From Myxococcales bacterium (GTDB lineage: Bacteria; Myxococcota_A; Polyangia; Polyangiales; Polyangiaceae), in contig CANJCO010000036.1 in NCBI GenBank assembly GCA_947473045.1, positions 1 to 50,448 of the forward strand: a stretch of DNA of 50,448 nucleotides. Direction: 5' to 3'. The notes under the pieces are model-generated. The model saw nothing but the letters and a program-made list of their open reading frames with translations. It made no database searches and was not told the origin of the DNA. Of the stretch, positions 26,076-35,700 are shown in pieces; the first letter of the stretch is position 1, and the number at the start of each line of letters is the position of its first letter. A program made the translations under genes and the position numbers.

Positions 26076-28289
26076 ATGGGTCCGACCGTAATGCTGTCCC
26101 TCGTCCTCGGCGCTTTCCTTCTATTTGGCTGGTCGGCGCAGAGGCGCTTGCGCCTGCTGCTCACCGGGGCGCCGGAAGATCGCTTCGGTCAGCTCAAAGA
26201 GCGCCTGCTGCTCACCTGGCGCTACGCGTTCGCGCAGGAGAAAATGGACTACTACCAGCCCGCTGGTATCGCCCATAAGCTGATTTTTGCGGGCTTTATC
26301 GTGCTGCTGATGCGCACGCTCATCTTGTGGGGGCGCGGCCTCTCGGCGGGCTTCAACCTCTGGGTGCTCGCGCCTTCGACCGTGATCGGCGGAGTGTACG
26401 AGTTCGCGAAAGACTCCGTCGCCATGCTGGTCGTGGGCGGCGCGGCAGTGTTTTTCTACTACCGCGTTCTTCGCCCGATCAAGCGCACGACCAAGAGCGC
26501 CGAGGCCGTGTTCATCCTGCTGATCATCATGACGATGATGATCTCGGACATGTCGTACGACGGCGCGATGCTCGTGCTCGCCGCGCGCAAGGCCGAGTTC
26601 TGCAGCGCCGGAGCCGCGTCGATCGCGACGGCCGCGCAGTGCGACGCGATTCGCGCCATCGTGGCTCCGCTCGGCGAGGGATTGCATGTGGCGGAGTGGG
26701 CGCCCTACCCGAACCCGTCGGGTTCGCTGTTCGCTGTCTTTTTTCGCGGCCTCGGTCCGGCAGCCCTCGTGGCGATCGCGACGGCGGGCTTTTGGACGCA
26801 TTCGTCGCTCGTGCTCGTGTTTCTGAATCTGCTGCCCTATTCGAAGCACTTTCACGTGATCACGGGCATCCCGAACGTGTTCTTCAAGGACCTGAGCCAT
26901 CCCGGCCGTCTCAAGCCGATGGCGGCCAACGCCGAGCAGCTCATGGAGAAGCTCGGGGCCATCAGCGAGATGGCCGATCCGTTCGAGGCGCCGTTTGGCG
27001 TGGCGCGTATCGAGCATTTTTCGTGGAAGGCGATCCTCGACTTTTACACTTGCACCGAGTGTGGTCGGTGCTCGGAAAACTGTCCCGCGCACCGCACAGG
27101 CAAGCTCCTTTCGCCGAAGCTCCTCACCCTCGATCTTCGCGACCACCTCTACAATCGTGAGCACGAGCTCGTCGCGGGCCACGAAGCGCGTTCCGCCCCG
27201 CGGCAAGGGCAGCCCGACGCAAAGCTCGCGGCGATCAATGTCTCGCCCGACCTGATTCATCCCGACGTGCTCTGGGCGTGCACCACGTGCCGCGCATGCG
27301 AAGAGCAGTGCCCCGTGATGATCTCCTACGTCGACAAGATCGTCGACATTCGTCGAAACCTGATGATGGTGCGAAACGAGTTTCCGCATCAGCTGCAGAA
27401 GCCGTTTCAGGCCATGGAAACCAACGGCAACCCGTGGAATCTCTCGCGCATGGATCGCGCCGCCTGGAGCGACGGTCTGGGCATCAAGACGTTCGCGGAG
27501 CACCCGACGGCGCAGGTGCTCTACTGGGTCGGCTGCGCGGCCAGCTACGACGATCGCGCGAAGAAGATCGCGCGCGCCACGGCGCGGCTTCTCACGCAGG
27601 CCGGCGTTGATTTCGCGATCCTCGCCAAGGAGGAGTCGTGCACCGGCGACCCCGCGAGGCGCGCCGGCAACGAGCTGCTCTTCGCGATGCTCGCCGAGGG
27701 CAACGCGGCCACGCTCAACGGCTACGCCGAGCAGGGCGGAATGCGTCAGGTCGTCACCGCCTGTCCGCACTGCTTCAATACGCTCAAGAACGAATATCCC
27801 GACTTCGGCTGCAAGCTCGAAGTGGTTCATCATACTGATTTTTTGATGGGCCTTTTGTCGGAGAAAAAGCTCGATCCGAAGCACGCTGCGCCGGGAAAAG
27901 TCGTCTATCACGACAGCTGTTATCTCGGCCGTTACAACGGAGTCTACGAGTCGCCGCGTGAGATCCTCCGCCGCATTCCCGGCGTCGAGCTCGTAGAGGC
28001 GGAGTACTGGAACAAGCAGCGCGGCCTGTGCTGCGGCGCCGGCGGCGCGCAGATGTGGATGGAAGAGCAAAACCAAAATCGCGTGAACGTCAAGCGCACC
28101 CTGCAGCTCGTCGACACGGGCGCGACGACCGTGGCGAGCGGCTGCCCGTTCTGCATGACGATGCTGACCGACGGCCTGAAGAGCCAGTCGCTCGAAGAGA
28201 AGATTCAGCAGCTCGACGTGGCAGAAATCCTCGAGAGAAGCTGCTTCGGGGTGGAAGTGACCGAGGTCGCCGCCGCGGCCGCAGAGTGA
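26076..28289 (+). CDS. Membrane-bound Fe-S oxidoreductase (HdrD/GlpC-type, candidate ETF:menaquinone oxidoreductase)
   Basis: About five to six hydrophobic helices occupy the first 260 residues, resembling a NarI-like haem/quinone membrane part. Two [4Fe-4S] motifs follow: CTECGRCSENCP near residue 328 and CTTCRACEEQCP near residue 407. Two CCG-type cysteine domains follow these, including ACPHCFNTLKNEYPDF and GLCCGAGGAQMW. The 737-residue layout matches the membrane FeS proteins described as ETF:(mena)quinone oxidoreductases (EMO), which pass electrons from acyl-CoA dehydrogenases via EtfAB into the quinone pool. No etfAB genes are in the window, so the partner is inferred. A strong promoter sits just upstream. 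Confidence 0.85.
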   Translation: MGPTVMLSLVLGAFLLFGWSAQRRLRLLLTGAPEDRFGQLKERLLLTWRYAFAQEKMDYYQPAGIAHKLIFAGFIVLLMRTLILWGRGLSAGFNLWVLAPSTVIGGVYEFAKDSVAMLVVGGAAVFFYYRVLRPIKRTTKSAEAVFILLIIMTMMISDMSYDGAMLVLAARKAEFCSAGAASIATAAQCDAIRAIVAPLGEGLHVAEWAPYPNPSGSLFAVFFRGLGPAALVAIATAGFWTHSSLVLVFLNLLPYSKHFHVITGIPNVFFKDLSHPGRLKPMAANAEQLMEKLGAISEMADPFEAPFGVARIEHFSWKAILDFYTCTECGRCSENCPAHRTGKLLSPKLLTLDLRDHLYNREHELVAGHEARSAPRQGQPDAKLAAINVSPDLIHPDVLWACTTCRACEEQCPVMISYVDKIVDIRRNLMMVRNEFPHQLQKPFQAMETNGNPWNLSRMDRAAWSDGLGIKTFAEHPTAQVLYWVGCAASYDDRAKKIARATARLLTQAGVDFAILAKEESCTGDPARRAGNELLFAMLAEGNAATLNGYAEQGGMRQVVTACPHCFNTLKNEYPDFGCKLEVVHHTDFLMGLLSEKKLDPKHAAPGKVVYHDSCYLGRYNGVYESPREILRRIPGVELVEAEYWNKQRGLCCGAGGAQMWMEEQNQNRVNVKRTLQLVDTGATTVASGCPFCMTMLTDGLKSQSLEEKIQQLDVAEILERSCFGVEVTEVAAAAAE

Positions 28290-28304
28290 CCTGAACTCGC
28301 GCCT

Positions 28305-28320
28305 CGCCGATGTTTCGGCG
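28305..28320 (+). terminator. Candidate terminator hairpin after the Fe-S oxidoreductase gene
   Basis: CGCCGA (28305-28310) pairs with TCGGCG (28315-28320) around a TGTT loop, 15 bases after the stop at 28289, with further GCGC pairing possible outside a bulge. There is no U-tract. Confidence 0.35.
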
Positions 28321-28351
28321 GCGCGCAGGCCGCTTTGGTATGCTGGGGGTT

Positions 28352-29584
28352 ATGCTTCGTCGTATTGCCTGCGGTTTGACTCTCGCTGCGGTGGGGTGCT
28401 CGTCGGAGCGGGCTGCGTTTGAGTCTGACGCGGGGCCCGACGCGGCGATCGTGGCCGACGCCGCTCCGGTCACCTTTCTCGACGCCGGGGCGAGCGACGC
28501 CAGCTTCAATCCGGACGCCGCGTGCGCGGCGGCCAAGGCGCCTGCCAAGACCGCACCGCTGCCCGTCGATATCATCTGGGTCGTCGACAACTCGGTGAGC
28601 ATGGCGCCGGCGGTGGCGGAGCTGTCGCAGGGCATCAACGCGTTCGCGACGACGGTCGGTGGCAAGGGGCTCGATTACAAAGTCATCATGCTGTCGCTCC
28701 GCAGTACGCAGAGCCCCATTCAAGTCAGCGGCAAGACGCGGTATCCCGTGTGCGTTCCGCAGCCGCTTTCGGGCGACGCGAACTGCGGTGACGGTCCGAA
28801 CTTCGTCGGCGTCGAGACGGACATTTACAGCACGCAGCCGCTCGAGCAGTTCCTTGGCACGCTCGCCCAGACCAAGGGCTACCTGCAGACCGACCCGCGT
28901 GGATCGAAGCCGTGGCTTCAGGAGCTGCGGCCGACCGCGACCAAGACCATTATCGTCGTGACCGACGACAACTCGCGCCTGTCGTCGGGCGATTTCGAGA
29001 AGTTCCCGGGCGGCACGAATCCGGGCAATCCGGGGCTCATGCTGCCCGCGGGAATTTCCGATCCGTCGTGGAAGGGGCTCTTCGACAACTACGTGTTCGG
29101 CGGAATTTACGGGTGGGGCTCGCAAAACGATCCGGGCCTGCTGTGCACCTACCCGAACAACAGCAAGCCGCCGAGCTCCGGCTCCAATTACACGGCGCTC
29201 GTGACCAAGACGGGCGGCCCGCGCGCGAAGATTTGCGACGGGGCTGCCGCGTGGTCGACGTTTTGGAACGACGTGGAGACGGCGGTGCTCGCGACCTCGA
29301 AGATCTCGTGCACGATCGACATTCCGCAGCCTGCCTCTCAGGGGGCGATCGATCCGCACAAGGTCAACGTGACGCTCGATGACGGCATGACGCAGACCCT
29401 GATCGGCAAGGTCTCCGACGCGACGGCGTGCGGGCCGACGGGCGGCTGGTACTACGATCAGGATATCAATCCGACGAAGGTGATTCTGTGTCCCGCTTCG
29501 TGCGCGCAGGCGCAGACGCTCGTGGGCCTCAACAAGAAGGGCAGCGTCGAGGTTCTCTTCGGCTGCGACACCGTCGCGAACTGA
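28352..29584 (+). CDS. von Willebrand factor A domain lipoprotein, 410 aa
   Basis: From the ATG at 28352 the protein starts MLRRIACGLTLAAVGC, a lipoprotein signal with Cys16, followed by an Asp/Ala-rich linker to about residue 55. The vWA domain begins VDIIWVVDNSVSM, where D-N-S-V-S at 79-83 is the metal-ion-dependent adhesion site. The later threonine and aspartate fit in IIVVTDDNSRL. Members bind protein ligands through Mg2+ and are common surface proteins in myxobacteria, often with unknown targets. An alternative start lies at 28340 and a longer open frame reaches 28310. A hairpin at 29592-29614 follows the stop. Confidence 0.84.
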   Translation: MLRRIACGLTLAAVGCSSERAAFESDAGPDAAIVADAAPVTFLDAGASDASFNPDAACAAAKAPAKTAPLPVDIIWVVDNSVSMAPAVAELSQGINAFATTVGGKGLDYKVIMLSLRSTQSPIQVSGKTRYPVCVPQPLSGDANCGDGPNFVGVETDIYSTQPLEQFLGTLAQTKGYLQTDPRGSKPWLQELRPTATKTIIVVTDDNSRLSSGDFEKFPGGTNPGNPGLMLPAGISDPSWKGLFDNYVFGGIYGWGSQNDPGLLCTYPNNSKPPSSGSNYTALVTKTGGPRAKICDGAAAWSTFWNDVETAVLATSKISCTIDIPQPASQGAIDPHKVNVTLDDGMTQTLIGKVSDATACGPTGGWYYDQDINPTKVILCPASCAQAQTLVGLNKKGSVEVLFGCDTVAN

Positions 29585-29591
29585 TCGGCGC

Positions 29592-29614
29592 GCTGCCGGT
29601 GCGCGCACCGCAGC
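29592..29614 (+). terminator. Candidate terminator hairpin after the vWA gene
   Basis: GCTG and CGGTG (29592-29601, one bulged C) pair with CACCG and CAGC (29606-29614) around CGCG, 8 bases past the stop of the vWA gene. It is GC-rich without a clear U-tract. Confidence 0.4.
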
Positions 29615-29718
29615 GTGCGGTCCGACGTTGAACGCGGGGCGCGATCCGCGCACCACAAACGTCAGAAGATGCGCGGCGACCTTGCGCCTCCGCGCCGCTC
29701 TCTCCGCGAGGTGCTAAG

Positions 29719-29904
29719 ATGCATGCGATGACCGCTTGCCCTATCTGCAAAGGCTCTGCGCTCCCGCGCACCGACAACGCCGACCATCCGTTCTGCGGAT
29801 CGCGCTGCAAGCTGATCGATCTCGGGAAGTGGCTGGGCGAGGCGTACCGCGTTCCGACTCAGGACTCGCCCGACAGTGACGAGCACAGCGAGGCGGCTTC
29901 GTGA
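29719..29904 (+). CDS. yacG: DNA gyrase inhibitor YacG (zinc protein), 61 aa
   Basis: The four zinc-binding cysteines fit the YacG family exactly: C7 and C10 (CPIC), then C26 and C30 (FCGSRC). The family-typical CKLIDLGKWLGEAYRVP follows. In Escherichia coli YacG binds the GyrB C-terminal region and inhibits DNA binding by gyrase. The length of 61 residues is normal. The start could be the ATG at 29719 or the one three codons later. The stop overlaps the GTG start of the next gene (GTGA), which couples it to an outer-membrane-type protein, an unusual partner. Confidence 0.93.
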   Translation: MHAMTACPICKGSALPRTDNADHPFCGSRCKLIDLGKWLGEAYRVPTQDSPDSDEHSEAAS

Positions 29905-30668
29905 AGCGCGCCGCCATCGCGTCCAGCGCGTGCGTCGTGCTGCTGCTCGCAACGGGCGCGCGCGCGCAGGCGCTCGCTCCGCCGCCGCCGATTAGTCCGG
30001 GCGCGGTGGGGGCGCCGTACGCGCCGCAGCCGTCCGCGTCGCCGACCGTGCGTCAGCTCGACGAGGCGGAAAAAGAGGACAGCGGACGAGGTCTCGAGTT
30101 CGTCTACGGCAACGCCGAGGCGGGCCTTTCTTACATGAGCCTGACTTCGTTCAGCGACACGTCGCTCGGGCTCACCCGCACCGATCAGACCGGCTCGATG
30201 CTCGGCGCCGGTGTCGGCGTGCGCTTGCTCGTGCTTACGCTTGGCGCCCGCTTTCGCTACAACATGTTCAGCGCCTACGACCTCGGCCAGCTCGACGCCG
30301 TCGTCGGGCTGCACATACCGGCCGGCATGTGGGATCCATACATCGCGATTCACGGCGGCTACGATTTTGTCGGATCGTTCGGCGACGGTGTGGCGGCGGT
30401 TGCGAAGCAGGACACCCCCGCGAGCATCTCGGTTCACGGCGGCAACGTTGGCCTCGCGCTCGGCATCGATTACTACCTGTTCAAGTACTTCTCCCTCGGG
30501 GCCGAGGCCGGCGCGGAGGCTATCTTCCTCAAGCGACCGCCTCTCGCGCTTCCGGCGGGCGTCACCGCTGTCGATCCGCAGATCGTCAGCAATCCGCTCT
30601 ACCAGTCGAGCGGCTCCGCTGCGGGGTTCGGCGCGGGCGCGTCGGTTCACGCAGGCCTGCACTTCTAA
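29901..30668 (+). CDS. Probable outer-membrane beta-barrel protein, 255 aa
   Basis: A Sec signal peptide (MKRAAIASS, hydrophobic core, cleavage near GARAQA) is followed by a Pro-rich segment. Alternating beta-strand-like stretches rich in Gly and aromatics then run to the last residues, which end in an aromatic (GLHF), as outer-membrane barrels do. The size suggests an 8- to 10-stranded barrel. There is no specific motif, so I call only the likely location. The GTG start overlapping the yacG stop is supported by the signal peptide. Confidence 0.75.
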   Translation: MKRAAIASSACVVLLLATGARAQALAPPPPISPGAVGAPYAPQPSASPTVRQLDEAEKEDSGRGLEFVYGNAEAGLSYMSLTSFSDTSLGLTRTDQTGSMLGAGVGVRLLVLTLGARFRYNMFSAYDLGQLDAVVGLHIPAGMWDPYIAIHGGYDFVGSFGDGVAAVAKQDTPASISVHGGNVGLALGIDYYLFKYFSLGAEAGAEAIFLKRPPLALPAGVTAVDPQIVSNPLYQSSGSAAGFGAGASVHAGLHF

Positions 30669-30686
30669 CCAGCCCCAGCCTCCCCT

Positions 30687-30712
30687 GCGCCAGGTTGGTG
30701 GATCACCGGCGC
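30687..30712 (+). terminator. Weak hairpin between the beta-barrel and PrsW-like genes
   Basis: GCGCC (30687-30691) can pair with GGCGC (30708-30712), enclosing GGTG/CACC at 30697-30707. It lies between two co-directional genes and has no U-tract. Confidence 0.3.
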
Positions 30713-30734
30713 TTGCGCGACTAGGCTGACGCGC

Positions 30735-31892
30735 GTGCTCGATACGCTGCGGTGGCTGTCGCTCGCGCTGCTGCCCACAGTCGCAGCGGCGTTGCTCGTC
30801 CGGGTTACCGACCGCGAGCGCGAGCCCCTTTGGCTCGTGTCGACCACCTTCGCCCTCGGCGCGTTCGGGGGACTCTTCGCCCTCGCCCTCGAGGTGCACG
30901 TCGCGCGTCTCACGGGCATGACGATCGAGGCGCGTGCGTCGGGCGAGGGACCGGCGCTGCTGTTTCTGTTCGCGTTCGTCGCTCCGCTCCGTGAGCTCGT
31001 GAAGGTGGCTGCGTGCTGGCCCGCGTTTCGGTCTCGGCACTTCGATGAACCGTACGATGGCGTCGTTTACGCCGGGGCTGCCGCGCTGGGCTTCGCGTCG
31101 GTCGAGAACGGCTTTCTTTTGCGGCTTCATCCCGACGGCGCGGTCGGCATCGCGCGCGCGCTGCTCTCGGTGCCCGCTCACCTGTTTTTCGCATGTTTGT
31201 GGGGATATGCGCTCGGACGCGCGCGCCAGACGAAGGAGCCCGGCAGCGGCTTTCCGCTGCTCTTCATCGGGGCGCTGCTCGCGCACGGGCTCTATGTTCA
31301 CCTCGTTTACGGCCGGCCTGCCGGCGCGCTCGTGGTGGCCGCGGCGGTGCTGGCGGCGATGAGCGCGGTGAGCTTTTTTCTCGCGCGCGATTTGCTGCGA
31401 CGGGGGCAGGAGCGGTCGACTTTGACGCGCATGTCGCTCGCGTCGATCGACGTGCTCTCCGGACCTCCGAGCATTCGTCGTGTGCGGGACGCGATGGGCG
31501 CGAGCGGCCGTCCGATCATGCTTCGGTGGATCGCGATCGGCACGCTCGTGACGGCCGGCGCGATGGTGCTCGGGGCGTGCGCGTCGGTAGCGCTCGGCCA
31601 TTTTGGCGGCGTCGATTTTTCGATCGTCGATGAGCACGATGTCGCGACGACCGCGCCTCTGGCGCTGCTCGGTGCCGGGGTGCTCGCGGCCTTTCCGCTG
31701 TCTGGATTTCTCATCGCCCGGGCCTCGGGTATTCCGTCGCTGCTCGAGCCGGCGGCCTCGGCGGGCCTCGCGATTGTGGTCGTGCTCGGCGCCCTCGGCA
31801 TGGTGGGTCCGGTCGCTGTGGTGCTCGCCCTCGCCCTGGCGCCCATCGCGTTTGGCCTCGCCTGCATCGGCGCCTGGGTTGGCAGAACCTGA
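30735..31892 (+). CDS. PrsW family intramembrane metalloprotease-like protein, 385 aa
   Basis: About nine hydrophobic helices are visible. The PrsW-type conserved positions are FASVENGF (Glu and Asn in the second motif), the His of VPAHLFFACLWGYALG and the His of HGLYVHLVY. The first motif, EExxK in PrsW, reads RELVK here, with Arg in place of the first Glu. PrsW proteases cut membrane proteins such as anti-sigma factors; this copy may retain activity or act as a variant. The last 130 residues form an additional four-helix hydrophobic region beyond the core. The GTG start at 30735 is the only reasonable one. Confidence 0.8.
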   Translation: MLDTLRWLSLALLPTVAAALLVRVTDREREPLWLVSTTFALGAFGGLFALALEVHVARLTGMTIEARASGEGPALLFLFAFVAPLRELVKVAACWPAFRSRHFDEPYDGVVYAGAAALGFASVENGFLLRLHPDGAVGIARALLSVPAHLFFACLWGYALGRARQTKEPGSGFPLLFIGALLAHGLYVHLVYGRPAGALVVAAAVLAAMSAVSFFLARDLLRRGQERSTLTRMSLASIDVLSGPPSIRRVRDAMGASGRPIMLRWIAIGTLVTAGAMVLGACASVALGHFGGVDFSIVDEHDVATTAPLALLGAGVLAAFPLSGFLIARASGIPSLLEPAASAGLAIVVVLGALGMVGPVAVVLALALAPIAFGLACIGAWVGRT

Positions 31893-31958
31893 TCACCGAG
31901 ACGGCCCACGAACAAAGCGCGCTTGGGTGCTGTCGCCCTGTGCGATGCTCGCCGGGCC

Positions 31959-34057
<2,099 letters not shown>

Positions 34058-34061
<4 letters not shown>

Positions 34062-35149
34062 GCGGCTCAAGGCCCCCTGATTCCGCGCTCGGTGGCGGCG
34101 ACGTGCTGGTCGTCGACGACTTCGCCGATACGGTCGCCCTGTACGAAGCGCTGCTCTCAGATGATGGTCACCGGGTGCGCACCGCCGCGAGCGGGTCAGA
34201 GGCGCTGCTCCGCGTCGACGAGCGCGAGCCGGAGCTCGTCCTGCTCGATGTATCGATGCCGGGAATGGACGGCGTCGAGGTTCTCAGGCGGCTTCGCGCG
34301 CGGCGCGGGGGCGGTCCCGCGGTGTTGATGCTGACCGCAGCGCGGCGTGATCCGATCGCGATCGAGGCTGGATTGCGCGAGGGCGCGGACGCGTACCTCA
34401 CCAAGCCGATCGAGGGAAGGGAGCTCGTGGCCCGCGTGCGCGCAGCACTCGATACATTTCGTTTGAAGAGAATTATTGAGACGCAGCGCCGTGATCACAT
34501 CGCGATGCTCGTGCACGATTTAAGGCACCCATTGAGCTCACTCGGCCTCCTCGCCGAAGTGCTGCAGTCGGAAGACCTATCGTCTGAAGAGAAAACTTCG
34601 GCGGTGGCAACGCTGCGCGCGCTCTGCTCCGACATGGCGCGCCTCGTCGACGGCGTCCTCGTCGCGAGCAGGCTCGAAGCGGGCCTGTTCACGGTGGAGC
34701 CGCGCGCGACCACGGTTCGCCTCGTGCTCGCCCCGACCATCACGGTATTTTCCCCGATCGCCACGCGCCGGAAAATCGCCCTCGCGTTCGACGGTGAGCT
34801 CGACCGACCCGTGTTCGCCGACGCAGTGAAGCTGCGCCAGGCGATCGACAATCTGGTAGCGAACGCCCTGAAGTTTACGCCGAGGTCGGGCCGGGTGCGG
34901 GTCCGCGTCTCGAGCGAGGCGGGTGCCGTGAAGTTTGAGGTAAGCGACAGCGGCCCGGGCGTGCCTACGCTCGAACGCACTTCGATTTTTGATCGCTACG
35001 CACAAGGCAATCGCGGCCGCGCTGCGGGAGGATCGGGGCTCGGCCTCGCGATCGCTCGCGGCATCGCCGAAGCTCACGGCGGCTCGATCGCGGTCGGTGA
35101 AAGTGAGCTTGGCGGCGCTCGATTCTCCGTGACGGTGCCCTCCCCGTAG
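34058..35149 (+). CDS. Response regulator-histidine kinase hybrid (receiver first), 363 aa
   Basis: An N-terminal receiver domain has acidic pocket D20/D21, phosphoacceptor D64 (LLDVSMPGMDG) and K116 (LTKPIEG). It is followed directly by a short HisKA-like helix pair (H153 in LVHDLRHPLSSL) and an HATPase domain with N-box NLVANALKFTP and G-boxes DSGPGVP and GLGLAIARG. There is no DNA-binding output and no membrane segment, so it is a soluble relay whose kinase is switched by its own receiver. It starts with GTG overlapping the stop of the membrane kinase, which makes that kinase the probable phosphate donor. Confidence 0.88.
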
Positions 35150-35152
35150 CCG

Positions 35153-35350
35153 TCACTGGCGCGCGCCGCGAACCGCCTCGCAGCGCTCCATGCAGTCGAT
35201 GTTGTCGGCGCACTGCGTGGCGCAGTCTTTCGACTTTCCCGATTTTCCAGCGCAGGACGGGTCGCGCTCGCACTTCATCGGATCGCGCGCCGCGGCCCGC
35301 TCGAGCGAACCGCACGCCGCGCACGCGAGCATCAGGAGCAGCATACGCAT
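35153..35350 (-). CDS. Small cysteine-rich lipoprotein, 65 aa
   Basis: From the ATG at 35350 the frame reads MRMLLLMLACAACGS, a short lipoprotein signal. A mature part of about 52 residues follows with six cysteines in CERDPSC, CATQC and CMERC pairs. Paired Cys of this spacing suggests a small disulfide-bonded helical hairpin in the periplasm. No family recognised. The stop lies 3 bases from that of the convergent receiver-kinase gene. The open frame continues upstream to 35407, but the signal peptide decides the start. Confidence 0.65.
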   Translation of the reverse strand: MRMLLLMLACAACGSLERAAARDPMKCERDPSCAGKSGKSKDCATQCADNIDCMERCEAVRGARQ

Positions 35351-35433
35351 GCAACGTAAGTAGCCATCCTGCCGCGCCCGCGCAACGCGGACAGCGGCTG
35401 GTTTCATCGGGCTGCGGTGGTAGCATTTGCGTC

Positions 35434-35625
35434 ATGAGCCAATCGAGGTCGGAAGTTCTGGCGGCGTCGCAGCGAAAGGGCATGGCTGCGGGCGCCGCCA
35501 CGGCGGGCGCGATCGCGCTCGGTGTCGTGGGCGCGCCGGTCATCGCAGCCATCGCAGCAGTGCCCGCCGCGTTGCTGACGTATTCGTGGTGGAAGCACCG
35601 CGCACAAAACGGCATCAAGTTCTAG
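35434..35625 (+). CDS. Small membrane protein, 63 aa
   Basis: An ATG at 35434 begins a 63-residue frame with a polar N-terminus (MSQSRSEVLAASQRKG). One long Ala/Gly/Val hydrophobic segment at about residues 17-50 follows, then a basic aromatic tail (YSWWKHRAQNGIKF). The hydrophobic span could be one helix or a tight helical hairpin. No family recognised. The composition and the gap between neighbouring genes favour a real gene, but a protein this short cannot be proven from sequence alone. Confidence 0.55.
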   Translation: MSQSRSEVLAASQRKGMAAGAATAGAIALGVVGAPVIAAIAAVPAALLTYSWWKHRAQNGIKF

Positions 35626-35700
35626 CGTCATCGCCCCGGCGTCCGATGGCCCGCGCCAATCGAGTTGACGGGGCGCTCGAAGAGCGGCGAGACTCGTTTC

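Noticed and set aside
26121-28076. 651-residue open frame on the minus strand opposite the Fe-S oxidoreductase
   Set aside because: Antisense shadow; the plus strand has Fe-S and CCG cysteine motifs and a consensus promoter.
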